A stretch of 64,000 nucleotides of DNA from Branchiostoma floridae. Its lineage: Eukaryota > Chordata > Leptocardii > Amphioxiformes > Branchiostomatidae. The position numbers and the translations under genes are program-made. The stretch covers positions 2,508,591 to 2,572,590 of the forward strand of contig NC_049983.1 of the NCBI RefSeq assembly GCF_000003815.2, given 5' to 3'. Below are positions 24,523 to 37,160 of the stretch, in pieces. Below the pieces are notes generated by a model that was not told where the DNA came from, searched no databases, and worked only from the letters and a program-made list of their open reading frames with translations. The first letter of the stretch is position 1. The number at the start of each line of letters is the position of its first letter.

Positions 24523-27500
24523 CTAAATATCAAAAGCCCTCAGCATATCTTGTAATTGCTGCTTATACTTCGTCGCTCTCTCATGATCACCTATTTTGGT
24601 GCATGCTAATTGCAAGTGGTAAAGTGTCTTAGCAAACCCTGGATGTGCCGTGTTGTCTCCATAAATTGTTTTCCTCATCGTTAATGACTGTTCGCAGTAA
24701 CTGATGGCTTTCTTGTAATCACCAAGATCACACCAAGATGATCCAAGATTGTTTAGTGATGATAAAATATCCGGATGTGCCGTGTTGTTTCCATAAATAG
24801 TTTTTCCCATAGTCAATGACTGTTCGTAGTAACATATAGCTTTCCTGGGATCACCGAGATCACTCCAAGACGATCCAAGGCTGTTTAGTGACCTGACGAT
24901 GCTCGGATGTGCCGTATTGTCTCCATAGATAGTTTTCCTCATTGTTAATGACTGTTCGTAGTGACCAATAGCTTTCCTGTGATCCCCGAGTTCACTCCAA
25001 GACAACCCCAGGTTATAAAGTGACGTGGCAATGTCCGGATGTGTCATGTCTCCATAGATAGATTTCATCATCGATAACGACTGTTCGTAGTAGCCTATAG
25101 CTTTCATTTGATCACCAAGTTGAGTCCAAGACGATCCAAGGTTGTTTAGTGAGGCGGCAATGTCCGGATGTGCATTGTTGTCTCCATAGATCGATGTTTT
25201 TATGGTTAATGATTGTTCGTAGTAGCTAATAGCTTTCTTGTGATCGCCGATTTCACTCCAATAAGAGCCAAGGTTGTTTAGTGAGGAAGCAATGTCCGGA
25301 TGTCTATTACTGTCTCCGTAGATCGCTTCCCTCATAGTTAATGACTGTTCGTAGTAGCTGAGAGCTTTTGTGTGATCTCCGAGTTCTCTCCAAGAAGTTC
25401 CAAGATTATCTAGTGATTCGGCAATGTCTGGATGATCCGTGTTTTCTCCATAGATAGTTTTCTGCATCGTTAACGCCTGCTCGTAATAGGTGATAGATTT
25501 TTCTTGATCCCCGAGTTCACTCCAAGACGACCCAACGTTTTGAAGTGATGAGGCAATGTCCGGATGTGCCTTGTTTTCTCCATAGATAGCTTTTTGCATC
25601 TTTAACGCCTGTTCGTAGTAGTTGATTGCTTTCTTGTCATCACCAAGATTACTCCAAGATGTTCCAATGTTGTTTAGTGACGCAGCAATTTCCGGATGTG
25701 CTGTGTTGTCCCCGTAGATAGTTTTCTGCATCGTTAGTGACTGCATTTGGTAGTTAAGAGCTTTCTTGTCATCACCGAGATCACTCCAAGACGTTGCGAT
25801 GCTGTTTAGTGATGCGGCAATGTCTGGGTGAGCCGTGTTGTCTCCATAGATAATTCTTCTCATCGACAGTGACTGTTCTTTGCAGCTTATAGCTTTCTTG
25901 TAATCACCGAGGTCACCCCAAGACGACCCAAGGTTGTTTAATGATGTGGCAATGTCCGGATGTGCTGTGTTTTCTCCATAGACAGTTTTTCTCATCGATA
26001 ATGACTCTTCCTTGTAGCTTATAGCTTTCTTGTGATCACCAAGGTCACTCCAAGATGATCCAAGGTTGTTTAATGATGCGGCAATGTCCCGATGTGCCGT
26101 ATTGTCTCCATATACTGTTTTCTGCATTGTTAATGACTGTTCGTAATAGCTGATTGCCTTTCGTTGATCTCCAAGTTCATTCCAAGAATGCCCAAGGTTG
26201 TGAAGTGACTTGGCAATGTCCTGATGAGCCGTGTTCTCTCCATGGATAGTAGTTTCCATTCTTAATGCCTGTTCGTGGTAGTCGATAGCTTTCCTGTTAT
26301 CACCAAGATGACCCCAAGCCGATCCAATGTTGTTTAATGAGGCAGCAGTCCCAGGATGTGCCATGTTGACTCCATTAATAGTTTCCCTTAACTTTAATGC
26401 CTGTATGTGGTAGCTGAGAGCTTTCTTGTGATCACCGAGGTCACTCCAAGACGTACCAATGTTGTTTAGTGTCTTTGCTATTACAGGATGTGCCGTGTTG
26501 TCTCCATAGATGATTTTCGTCATATTTAATGCTTGTTCGTAGTAGCTAATAGCTTTCTTCTGATCACTGAGTTTACTCCAAGACGCTCCCAGGTTGTAAA
26601 GTGACTTAGCAATGTCTGGATGTGCCGTGTTGCTTCCATACATAGCTTTTTGTATCGTTAGTAACTGTTTGTAGTAGCTGAGAGCTTTCTTGTGATAACC
26701 AAGTTCACTCCAAGCTGCAACAAGGTTGTTTAACGTCTGGACAACTTCTGGATCCGCCATGTTGTCTCCATATATAGTTTTCTGCATCGTTAATGATTGT
26801 TCGTAGCAGCTAAGAGCTTTCTCTTGATCCCCGAGTTCACTCCAAGACGATCCAAGGTTGTCCAGTGACGCGACAATGCCTGGGTGTGCTGTGTTATCTC
26901 CATAGAGGGTTTTCTGCATAGCTAATGACTGTTCGTAGTAGCTGATAGCTTTCTTGTCATCGCTGAGTTCACCCCAAAACCATCCCAGATTGTGAAGTGA
27001 CTTGGCGATATCAGGATGTGGCGTGTTTTCTCCATATATACTTTTACGTACGCTAAGTGACTCTTCAAAGAGCCTAACTCCTGTTTTACTATCGTCAAAG
27101 AAGACCCAGAGGGTTCCCAATTCGTCAATTATATCTGAACGTTTGATCATATTGCCACCGGCATCTGTTAATGCCGATTCCAGATGGTGCTTGGCTCTAT
27201 TGTACAGAAATAGGTTTGTAGCTATTCGACCTCTACATTCATGGGATGTATCTAAGATTGGCGTTGTCATTTCATTTTTCGCTTGGCTCTGCACAATGCC
27301 TGGTATATATTTCTTCAAAGGGATAGCCCTGCAGTAGTATCTAAACAGAACTTGGACGTCCGGAATGTGGAATACTGCACTCAGGGTAGTTTCAGATACC
27401 TCTTGCGGTTTTGACTGGTATTTCATTTGAGTTAGAGGCGACATAATGTCTTGTTGCCCACCGTTGTTTAAATATGCTCTTAACCGGAGCTCTGCCGAGA

Positions 27501-28742
27501 TGCTGGTTAGTACTGTAAGGTGGATGGCATTTTCTTCATTTATCATGTCCGTTTTCTTTAACTCATCTATCACACTCCATGTGCTAGCGAGGGTGATCTG
27601 ACGGCACAAAGCTAGTGCTTCAATGGCTAAGCCTGGAAAACGATATATGTCTTTCTTGACATTCAGCAACTGCCCGGTTGGCTCGATGCTTGGAAGCTGC
27701 TCCCTGATCTCCCTCAAGATTTGTACAGCAGACAAACGGGACAGAGAACGCGAGAGTAGATCACTCGTGGTGATTCTTTTGAGTTTTTCCATATACTCGG
27801 TCACGAGGGCATCTTCTCCTGTTAGGAGAACAACCCGTCTGAGGATGTCGGACAGGTGATACCCTTCTGCCACAGAAACGTCTTGCCGCTGAAACTCTGC
27901 CATTTTGGCAGGTGTCTGGATAAGGCTAACGGGAGGCTTGGTCTTGGTCTGGTCTCTTCCAAATGGAGTCTTACTAGCCCATGGCATGAAGCCGTCAAAG
28001 GCAAATCCACGTGGTGTAACGGAGTCAAAGAACCAGTCTGTCTCTGGAAAATGGTTAAGTGACGGGATGGCCATGGCAGGGAGGATTGTCTCTCCGAGGT
28101 TGATGACTTTCAGGTGAAGGTAGTGTGTAAGGTTTATGAAGTATTGCCGCGTGTCTTCATTGTCCTTACCGTCTTCAATCAAAATTGCGAACTCCAAATC
28201 AGAGTAGGGTGTAACCAGTTCTGTTGCCTGTGAGCCTAACCCGATGTAGGCGTACTTACACGGAGGAGGACCAAGTGTGAAGATACATTCATCAACAAGT
28301 TCCTTGATAAACATCTGTCTATCCTTGGCGATGTTCTTGAATAAAGCCTTGACTGCTTCAGCTCTCTCAGACTCGACTGTTATCATGACTGGGTCTTCTT
28401 CGCCATATTTGTACGGATTATGTTGTTGGTTAATGGTGTCTAGTTGTGACTTAGCACGCGTACGCATTTCTTGAAGTCGCTTCTTCTGACGTATGGCCGA
28501 ATCAGAAGGAACAGGTTTTGTTTCCACATTTGCCGTGTAATTGAGAAACAATTGCTCTATTTCCTGCAGTCTTTTTGTTACACTTTGTTTATTTTCGTCT
28601 GTTCTAGCCATTCCTGCGTTAAATAGAGCTGCTGCCTGTGTAAATTTTCTACCTTCTTTTGACTTCTTGCCACGCTTGATGTAGACGTCACCCAGTCTGT
28701 ACAGACAGTCAGCCTCTTTACATCGATCGGGTTTGTTAGGAT
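24523..28742 (-). CDS. nucleotidyltransferase-TPR protein, exon 3 (main exon)
   Basis: The acceptor CACACAG precedes 28742 and the exon is entered in phase 1 (GAT CCT AAC). The frame also runs slightly further upstream, but only from a TTG, so no true start is there. It encodes about residues 265-1670. First comes a helical module ending near 313 (LGDVYIKRG). A nucleotidyltransferase domain follows at roughly 380-560, with GLGS at about 432-435 and TPYSDLEF at about 442-449, the G-S-x(n)-D-x-E signature of GlnD/DUF294-type enzymes. Both motif carboxylates (D and E) are present, so activity is possible. A helical linker follows. From about 833 to 1663 there are 18 full 44-residue kinesin-light-chain-like TPRs (consensus YGDNTAHPDIAASLNNLG) plus a degenerate last one. 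The protein appears cytosolic: no signal peptide or membrane segment. The substrate is unknown. Confidence 0.9.
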
Positions 28743-30959
28743 CTGTGTGCGTATCAAACAAATATCGTTTTATTACGTAGACTTTCTTCTATCAATGATA
28801 CAGTGGAAGCCGCTTAATTGCACACCCAATAGAGTTAATTCCAGTTGTGGCGGCCATGTTGGATTTCCGGGGTCATCCGGGGTCATGGCACCAGAACGAG
28901 ACTGCAGGTGGTACAAGCTGGGCATTCTACTATATAGGCTGTATTGCAGACATAAGTATGCCATCTTCGGGAGTGCATTTCACCCCTCTAAGGTTAACAA
29001 CTTGACAATATATGCCTGTTATCTATAGAAAATATTGTTTGGGACATTTGAATTTGATTTTGGTGATATTTTTTATTAATTTTTCACTTTTTTTGACGGC
29101 TGACCTGAGAACAATTAGTGTCAGTGTTTATATCATCCATGAGTGCTTTGTATTGGTAACTGTGATAAAAAAACTGATATAGTAGGTTTACTATTGGGAT
29201 TAAACCCTACAAATACGCAAAATATGGGAATGACATCTTTGCGGGTAGAAATTTAAAAGACATTTGGCAGTTGTTCTGATGATTTATTGATGCCAAGATC
29301 CATTCTGCAAACTACGCTCTATGGGAAAGTCATGCCGGGTGTGCTCCTTTACTTTCTTCCCAATTCATAACATAACCCTACACAAAAAGTCCACATGTTG
29401 GGTCCATAAAATTGTGGGATGAAATGTAGCAGATTTTTTTCTGTTGGGGATTTTTCAATACCAACGTGGAGAAAAACGTAAATTTCTGTCACATTTCCAC
29501 CCAAACTGATCTGAAACTGGCATGAAGCCTGGTTTTTAGAGTAATGTGAGGGTCAACTCTAGCCTGAGTATCATCCTAGTTGGTTACAGAGGCTCTCATA
29601 CTCACCCCTCTGGTTTGTGAGGGGTCAGTATGGGAGCCCCAATAAGCTACCTAGGATGACACTCAGGCTACAATCCCTCCTCCGCTGGCAGTTATAATCA
29701 AAGTTATGTTTTGTTTTCTACCTTGGCATTGAAAAATTGCAAAAACATCAGTAAAAAAGGCCGACATTTGCTTAAGAGCAAATACAGCATATTTCAGCCA
29801 TACCCCTTCCCACGCAACATTGGACTGTTCCAAATCACCCCTGCGCAAAAATGGAACATCCTCTTAACAGTACATTATCCCCCAAAGTTGACTGGTATTG
29901 TGAATTGACTCCAGGTAAAAACAGAGCTTGCTTCTATTTTTCAGAAAATGACAATAATCACACCTTCAATTCAGAAAATTTTCATCATGACTGAAAATTG
30001 TTGAATGACTTCATGTAATGTCATTAACAATTTTCAGTACGATAACTAGGTGTAAGTTTAAAAAAGTATAAGCTCCTTGTGATGTGGGTACATTTATTAT
30101 TGCAATGAACTTTTTTTATTCAAGTAGGGCATACGATTTAATAATTATCAAGCAGGTGCAGGTACTGTAGGAGCGTTTGTTTTCTTCAAGCTGTAAAACT
30201 GTTAAACTGTTTTACTTTGTATGCAATCAACCATCGAGCCTATTCTTATTTTAGTTTAACAACTTCCTGCCAGACCCGGAAGATACGATTGAACCTTGTT
30301 CGAGGATTTATTTTCGTCTGTCTGGTCAGTCTGTTCATACCCTGGCGCTGAGAGTGTTTTATTGGGCTGAAACTCTGGCAGTTTAAAGTTACTTACAATT
30401 TAAATGTTCAAAGTTTATGCCAAACAACAACAGCACTAGGAAATGTGGCCACTATAGACAGGTGGTCACTATAGAGAAAATGCTGATCTATTGACTAGGA
30501 GCCATACGTTACACATGATTTCAGTACACTGATCATTAATCATATAAACATTGCACAGGTAAGCCAATTGTTTAGATGTACAATTAAGTTCAAATAATTC
30601 TGAAGAGAAATATTGATGAGAAAATAATCATTCTCGCCACTGTCTAACTTATAATTACGTATCAAAACTAAACCGCAGATTTTCTAACTAACGCACCTTT
30701 CGCCGACTTCATCATAGGACCGCCGGCTATCAATCAAACACGGCTGTTGATTAGACTTAGAGTTTCAAACAGTCATGTGCTGTGTGCCAGTTGACAGCGA
30801 ACTTCATGCTACGTGATGTTTTACATTGCTTGGACCTTCTTTCCTACAGCGGTGCTTCTACAAAATATTTAGACTGTAACACTGAGTTTTATAGAATAGA
30901 ATTTGACGCAGAACAGCGTTTTTTGCTGGGTATTTTTTTTTAAACATGTCCGTGGGAAT

Positions 30960-32340
30960 ATCAGCGAGGCGGCGACGTAGGGATATCAGACCGTCAACAA
31001 AAGTCGCACGGCGGCTAACGGCGCAGCGAAGATACTAGCGCTAGCCTATAAATAAGCGCTTCAACTAAGGATGGCAACCCGTACAATATTTTTGTATACT
31101 GTTGAGCTAAGTAAAGTTTGTTGTTTATGAGGTTTTAGTTGTCTTTGAAGCTTTGACCCGAAATATTTTAAAGTCAAACTGCTGAAGAGAAGTAAGTGAC
31201 TGCTACGATTATCGTAGATATGGCCCTAAAAAAACTGATAAAAGAAGCCTTCTCAATAGCCTAAAATGCAAGAGCTTCCGGGGGGGCTTCGCCCACCTGG
31301 GTCCCCCCCCACAGTGGCCCTGCCCCTGGACCCCGCCAGGGACATTCGGCGGCCCCCGGACCCCTGTCCGACGCTTTGAAAAAATCCTGGCGAGAAGTCT
31401 GTACGGCCTGAGTCTTCAAGTTAACGTATTGTGTGGTCCCGCTTATGAATATTAATTAGCCTTCGCTTTCCTCTTCGCTGATTGGCTGAACCATTAATTG
31501 AATTAACTCTTCCTGCCGGCTAGACGCAGGTGCAGATGTCGGCTCTGTGGGGTGAACGTCCGAAAGGTCACGGCATGGAGAACGAAAAAAAACCAATTTC
31601 CCCTAAAAAAAGTGCTGTAATTAAGCCTTTTACAGTACTTTATGCCAAAAATTTTACTTGGATCATTTTACCAACTATATTATGCCTATCTATACCAAAT
31701 GTTACTCATACCAGGGTACAGGGGTGCAAAATATACCGTTATAAGACCGTCAACAACAGTCGCACGGAGCTAACAGCGCAGCGAAAATACCATCGCTAGC
31801 GTTTCAACCTCGGATAACAAGTTATAAGTACTGTTGAACTCAGTAACGTTAAAGTTTGTTTTTAGTTGCCTTTGACGGTTTGACCTGAAACAGTGTTACG
31901 CTAAACTCCTGAAGAGAAGTTAAGTGACTGCTGCGATTATCATAGATATGCCCCTAAGAACTGATACAATATAAAGCCTTCTGAATAGTCTAAAATGCGA
32001 GAGCCTTAGGCGGGCTTTGGCGGGAACACTGCTATATACGGGATCATGAGGCCCCGCTTATGAATATTAATTAGCCTTTGGCCTCCTCTTCGCTGATTGG
32101 CTAGGTCTTTGATTCAATTAACTCTCCGGCTGACGCGCACAGGTGTGGCTCTGTGCGGGGTCACGGAAGGTCACGTCAGGAGGCCAAAAGAAAACAAATT
32201 TCCCCTCAGAAAAGTGCCAAAATTAATCATTTTAAAGTTGTTTATGTCAAAAATTTTACTTGAATCTTGTTACCAAGTATCTAATGCCTATCTATACCAA
32301 ATTTGAAGTCATTTAATTGTAATACCAGGGTACAGGAGCC
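30960..32340 (+). repeat. imperfect direct duplication, period ~740 bp
   Basis: Blocks AGACCGTCAACAA(A/C)AGTCGCACGG, CTGAAGAGAAGT(T)AAGTGACTGCT, GCTTATGAATATTAATTAGC and TATGCC(A/T)A... followed by CTATCTATACCAAAT occur in the same order in 30980-31720 and 31738-32335. It lies inside the pogo-like composite. Confidence 0.65.
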
Positions 32341-32840
32341 AAAAGTGTCCTTTTTTGGTCAAAAATTGGCCAAAAATCGCAAAAATAAGCATTTTGTTGC
32401 ACTGTACACCAAAAGTGTTATTGAATTTATATGAAGGGATTATCAAGGCACATCTGTGTCAAATTTCAGCTCATTCGGTTGCAATACCAAGGTACAGGAG
32501 CCAAAAGTGTCCTTTTTTGGTCAAAAATTGGTCAAAAAATCGCAAAAATAAGCATTTTGTTGTACTGTACACCAAAAGTGTTCTTAAATTTATATGGGGG
32601 CATTATCAAGGCACATCTCTGTCAAATTTCAGCTCATTTGGTTGTAATACCAGGGTACAGGGGCCAAAAGTGTCCTTTTTTGGTCAAAAATTGGTCAAAA
32701 AATCGCAAAAATAAGTATTTTGTTGTACTGTACACCAAAACTGATATTGAATCTATATGGGGGACTTATCAAGGCACATCAGTGCCAAATTTCAGCTCAT
32801 TCGGTTATAATACCAGGGTACAGGGGGCCCAAATATACAG
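32321..32840 (+). repeat. 163-bp tandem repeat, ~3.2 copies
   Basis: Unit start AATACCAGGGTACAGG recurs at 32321, 32483, 32646 and 32809 (spacings 162, 163, 163). Units share GTGTCCTTTTTTGGTCAAAA and CAAATTTCAGCTCATTCGGT. Overlapping open frames are period artefacts. Confidence 0.85.
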
Positions 32841-34505
32841 TTTTGGTCTTAAGATGACCAAAAAACCTTAATAAAATCATTTAAGAGACAGATATGGAAA
32901 AAATGAAAAAAACACCCGAGGGTATTGGCCCACTCTACCCTTGTGCCAAATTTCAAGTCATTCGGTTGAGGAACAACGGAGATACCGTGTTCTGAAGATT
33001 TGACAGGAGAAAGAAAGAAAGAAAGAAACATTACGAATACAATATATTTCACCATACCTATGGTATGGCTGAAATATAACAATCTGCTACATTTCATCCC
33101 ACAATGTTATGCAACATGTGAAATTTTTGTTACGGGGTATGTTGTTTAAACTAAAATAAAACAATAAAAACAGTCAGATAAATTGGGAAACAAGTAGAGG
33201 AGCACACCCGGTACATGCACCGCCTTCCCCATTGAGTGCCGCAGGATTTTCCCATATAGAGTGTAGTTTGCAGAACGGTTGTTGGCATCGAGAAATCATC
33301 AGACGAACAGCCAAATGTCTTCTAAATTTCTACCCAAAGTCTGTCAGTCCGATATTTCCATGTTTTTGTAGGGTTTAATCACAGTTACCGATACACTGCG
33401 CGCATGGAGGATATAAACACTGACATGAATTGTTGTCAGGTCACCCGTCAAAAAATGTGAAAAATTAATAAAAAATATCACCAAAATCAAATTCAAATTT
33501 CCCAAACAATATTTTCTATAGATAACAGGCATATATTGTCAAGTTGTTAACCTTAGAGGGGTGAAATGCACTCCCGAAGATGGCATACTTATGTCTGCAA
33601 TACAGCCTATATAGTAGAATGCCCAGCTGGCACCACCTGCAGTCTCGTTCTGGTGCCATGACCCCGGATGACCCCAGAAATCCAACATGGCCGCCACAAC
33701 TGGAATTAACTCTATTTGCCAGCGAAGTTTGTGCAATTTACGGCGTGTGCGATAATGCGGAGTTGGTCATTTGGACTGCATCACCACGGGCGGAGGGGCC
33801 GAGAGGTGGTATGGGAGGTAGTACAACGCACAGTTTATTTAGTGTTATAGTAGTGCTGTACCTGCTGTGCTCCAGACGTCATATACATGTCTTCACGAAA
33901 CATCGTACTGCAATGCACTTGAAATCGAAACTAAGTTACTGTATAAGTTATGTAGCTTCATGATCACGAAACTAAAGCACTGCAGCGCCGAAGGCGAGTG
34001 TTATGTCCGTCTGTAGGCCCCGAGTCGCTGTGTTGTTTCCGACTGGCTGCCAAGAACATAAAGCAGTCAGTATTTCCCCGCGACCCTAATTACGTAATTA
34101 GACATTTTTATTATTGAGTATGTCTTAGCAAGTTGTCTGCCAAATCGTAATGCCGGCTTTGACAACCTCTTGCGGGCGGGCGTCTCTTCAAGGTGCCAAC
34201 CCCACAATATCGCCTTCTTTTGATCCTAATATTTCATACATGTTGTCAGTATAGCGACTTCACAAAGGCCGTTATCGGCTTATTTGTACCGTGTCTGACG
34301 ATTTTTAGCATGCATTTTCAGTCAATTTGCCGACGATATTTGACAAATTTTCGTGCAATTATCCGGCGTTGGTGATTTTTTGCCGTGCAGATAAGCGAAG
34401 TCACTAACAATGGAGTGAATGGGAGACGGTTTGGGATTTGGGGATTCCGTGCAATTACCCGAAGTGTGCGTTTATCCGAAGTGCAATTAACTGGCTTCCA
34501 CTGTA

Positions 34506-35453
34506 ATATGGTGTAAATCGGATTCCTTGGGCTTATTCAGGAAAAAAAAATTATCATTAAAGAAACTTTTGATGTAACTTAAATAAATATTTAATGGGTA
34601 TGGTAACATGTTCTTAACCACAATGTCAGTTAGCCGACGTCATTTTGCAGCAAGGCAAGTTGCTTCACAACAAGGCATAAGAAGTTTCGCAAGAAAGCAT
34701 AAGTCATTTCGCCATATTTGAATTTTATCATTCTAGATGTCGTAATAGCACTAGGAATCGTATTTCTAACATCACATATGCATTCAATGATGTACGCCAA
34801 TCAAACTATTACATGTTTTCTAGCTAATTTTCTAGTCACAATAACCTGATCCAGTCTATCGTAGCTTGGACACACTCGGGCCAGGATAGATAAAGATCTC
34901 TGCCGTCGAAGTTATCTTTCGCGTACGGTAAAATGTTTACGCAGTGCGGTTTTTAACGGCAGAAGTTTCATCCCGTCCGAGCCTGTCTATGTACAAGCCA
35001 CGATAGACCGTAATCAGCATTTTTATAATCCCGAAAACAGAAATCTCGGAAAAACCGTTGCGGTCATTTTGAGCCGTCAATGAATTAAGTTGGACTCTTT
35101 GTCCAGATTTTAAACGATGTTTGCACGCATGTCATGCCGCACGGATAGCGGGAGGGTGTAATTGATACCGGTGTAAACAACACTTATAGTATTCAAGGTC
35201 ATCAACAAAAACGCCAGTAGCTTCGTTACATATTACATGCCCCAACAAAGTGTCAGCATAGATGTACTATCCAGAAAATTATTTATAATGGTAAAAAAAT
35301 ACTATAATTTCGCCTGATTCAAGGTAGTTAGGGGGAAAAGGCCAGAAGGCACTGTTTTACCTGCAATGACCGCAGATGACCGCAGATAGAACATCGTTGA
35401 ACAAGGTTCAAATTCGGCTAGACATGTAGTCTGGTGGCAGAGACAGATAAGCG
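34506..35453. other. intronic sequence, nothing recognised
   Basis: Unique AT-rich sequence between the two large elements of intron 2. No exon, repeat or element is seen. Confidence 0.4.
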
Positions 35454-36076
35454 TGCAATGCGGTCCATACAATGTTTTTTTGCTGTTTCTATACCTCTGA
35501 GGTGTGCTCTATCAGAATCTGGAGTATGCCACTCTGTCATCCTTGGGGAATCCGCACAATATGCAAATTAAGGCGGCCATTAAGGAAATTCTTGTGTTCG
35601 TCAATATCTCGGTAACCACACATAGTATCAAATTGATTTTGGTGTCTAGCCCCATGTTTTGAGGGGTAAAGAATCAGATTAAGCCATTTTAGTAATGTTC
35701 ACACCACTATTTTGGCTAAATATGCATATAATATGCAAATTAGGACGGCTATTACGGGAAATCTTGCTTTCGTCAATATCTCGGTAACCACGCATGGTAT
35801 CAAATTGATTTTTGTGTCTATCCCCATGTTTTGAGGGGTAAAGAATCAGATTAAGCCATTTTAGTAATGTTCACACCACTATTTTGGCTAAATATGCATA
35901 TAATATGCAAATTAGGACGGCTATTACGGGAAATCTTGCTTTCGTCAATATCTCGGTAACCACACATGGTATCAAATTCACATTGGTGTCTAGTCCATGT
36001 TTTCTAGGGGCTAAAGAATCTGATGAAGCCATTTTCGCATTTAAGGAGGTAGACTAAGCCATGTCAGTATTCAGAT

Positions 36077-36500
36077 NNNNNNNNNNNNNNNNNNNNNNNN
36101 NNNNNNNNNNNNNNNNNNNNNNNNNNNNNNNNNNNNNNNNNNNNNNNNNNNNNNNNNNNNNNNNNNNNNNNNNNNNNNNNNNNNNNNNNNNNNNNNNNNN
36201 NNNNNNNNNNNNNNNNNNNNNNNNNNNNNNNNNNNNNNNNNNNNNNNNNNNNNNNNNNNNNNNNNNNNNNNNNNNNNNNNNNNNNNNNNNNNNNNNNNNN
36301 NNNNNNNNNNNNNNNNNNNNNNNNNNNNNNNNNNNNNNNNNNNNNNNNNNNNNNNNNNNNNNNNNNNNNNNNNNNNNNNNNNNNNNNNNNNNNNNNNNNN
36401 NNNNNNNNNNNNNNNNNNNNNNNNNNNNNNNNNNNNNNNNNNNNNNNNNNNNNNNNNNNNNNNNNNNNNNNNNNNNNNNNNNNNNNNNNNNNNNNNNNNN
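36077..36500. other. assembly gap (424 N)
   Basis: N run inside the foldback element, next to the minisatellite that probably caused it. Confidence 0.97.
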
Positions 36501-37160
36501 TCCCTGAAGTGTTGTACTCCCAGTATTGGCCGCACCCCCAGTAGTGTTCGTACCCCCAGTATTGGCCGCATCCCCAGTAGTGTCCATACCCCCAGTATTG
36601 GTCGCATCCCCAGTATAGTGTCCGTACCCCCAGTATTGGCCGCATCCCCAGTAGTGTCCGTACCCCCAGTATTGGTCGCATCCCCAGTATAGTGTCCGTA
36701 CCCCCAGTATTGGTCGCATCCCCAGTATAGTGTCCGTACCCCCAGTATTGGCCGCATCCCCAGTAGTGTCCGTACCCCCAGTATTGGCCGCATCCCCAGT
36801 AGTGTCCGTACCCCCAGTATTGGTCGCATCCCCAGTAGTGTCCGTACCCCAGTATTGGCCGCATCCCCAGTAGTGTTGGTACCCCCAGGATTGGCCGTAC
36901 CACCTGTAGTGTCCGTACCCCCAGTAGTGTCTGTACCCCCAGTAGTGTCCGTACCCCCAGTAGTGTCCGTACCCCCATTTGTGTCCGATACCCCCAGTAG
37001 TGTCCAATACCCCCAGTAGTGTCCGTACCACCTGTAGTGTCCGTACCCCCAGTAGTGTCCGTACCCCCAGTAGTGTCCGTACCCCCAGTAGTGTCTGTGT
37101 CCCCATTTGTGTCCATTACCCCCAGTAGTGCCCGTACCACCTGTAGTGTCTGTATCCCAG
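36501..37160. repeat. 18/36-bp GC-rich minisatellite
   Basis: Basic unit CCCCCAGTAGTGTCCGTA (18 bp). In 36520-36870 it alternates with a variant CCCCAGTATTGGCCGCAT to form a 36-bp higher-order unit. Because 18 and 36 are multiples of three, all minus frames stay open and spell Thr/Gly/Tyr-rich repeats. These are not a gene. Confidence 0.92.

Larger units (their letters stand above)
28801..34503. mobile_element. 5.7-kb pogo/Tigger-like non-autonomous composite, TA target site
   Basis: The ends are inverted (CAGTGGAAGCCGCTTAATTGCA at 28801; TGCAATTAACTGGCTTCCACTG to 34503) and flanked by TA on both sides, as in Tc1/mariner-pogo elements. Inside lie long inverted arms, about 28831-29440 versus 33060-33720. 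The right end carries an extra ~780 bp with repeated GTGCAATT words near 33733, 34355, 34449 and 34482 that could be subterminal transposase sites. No transposase frame is present. The left end sits only 58 bp from the exon 3 acceptor. Confidence 0.75.

Noticed and set aside
28743-28761. TTG-initiated start for the nucleotidyltransferase-TPR frame
   Set aside because: A phase-1 acceptor at 28743-28744 and a matching upstream exon explain the frame better than a non-ATG start.
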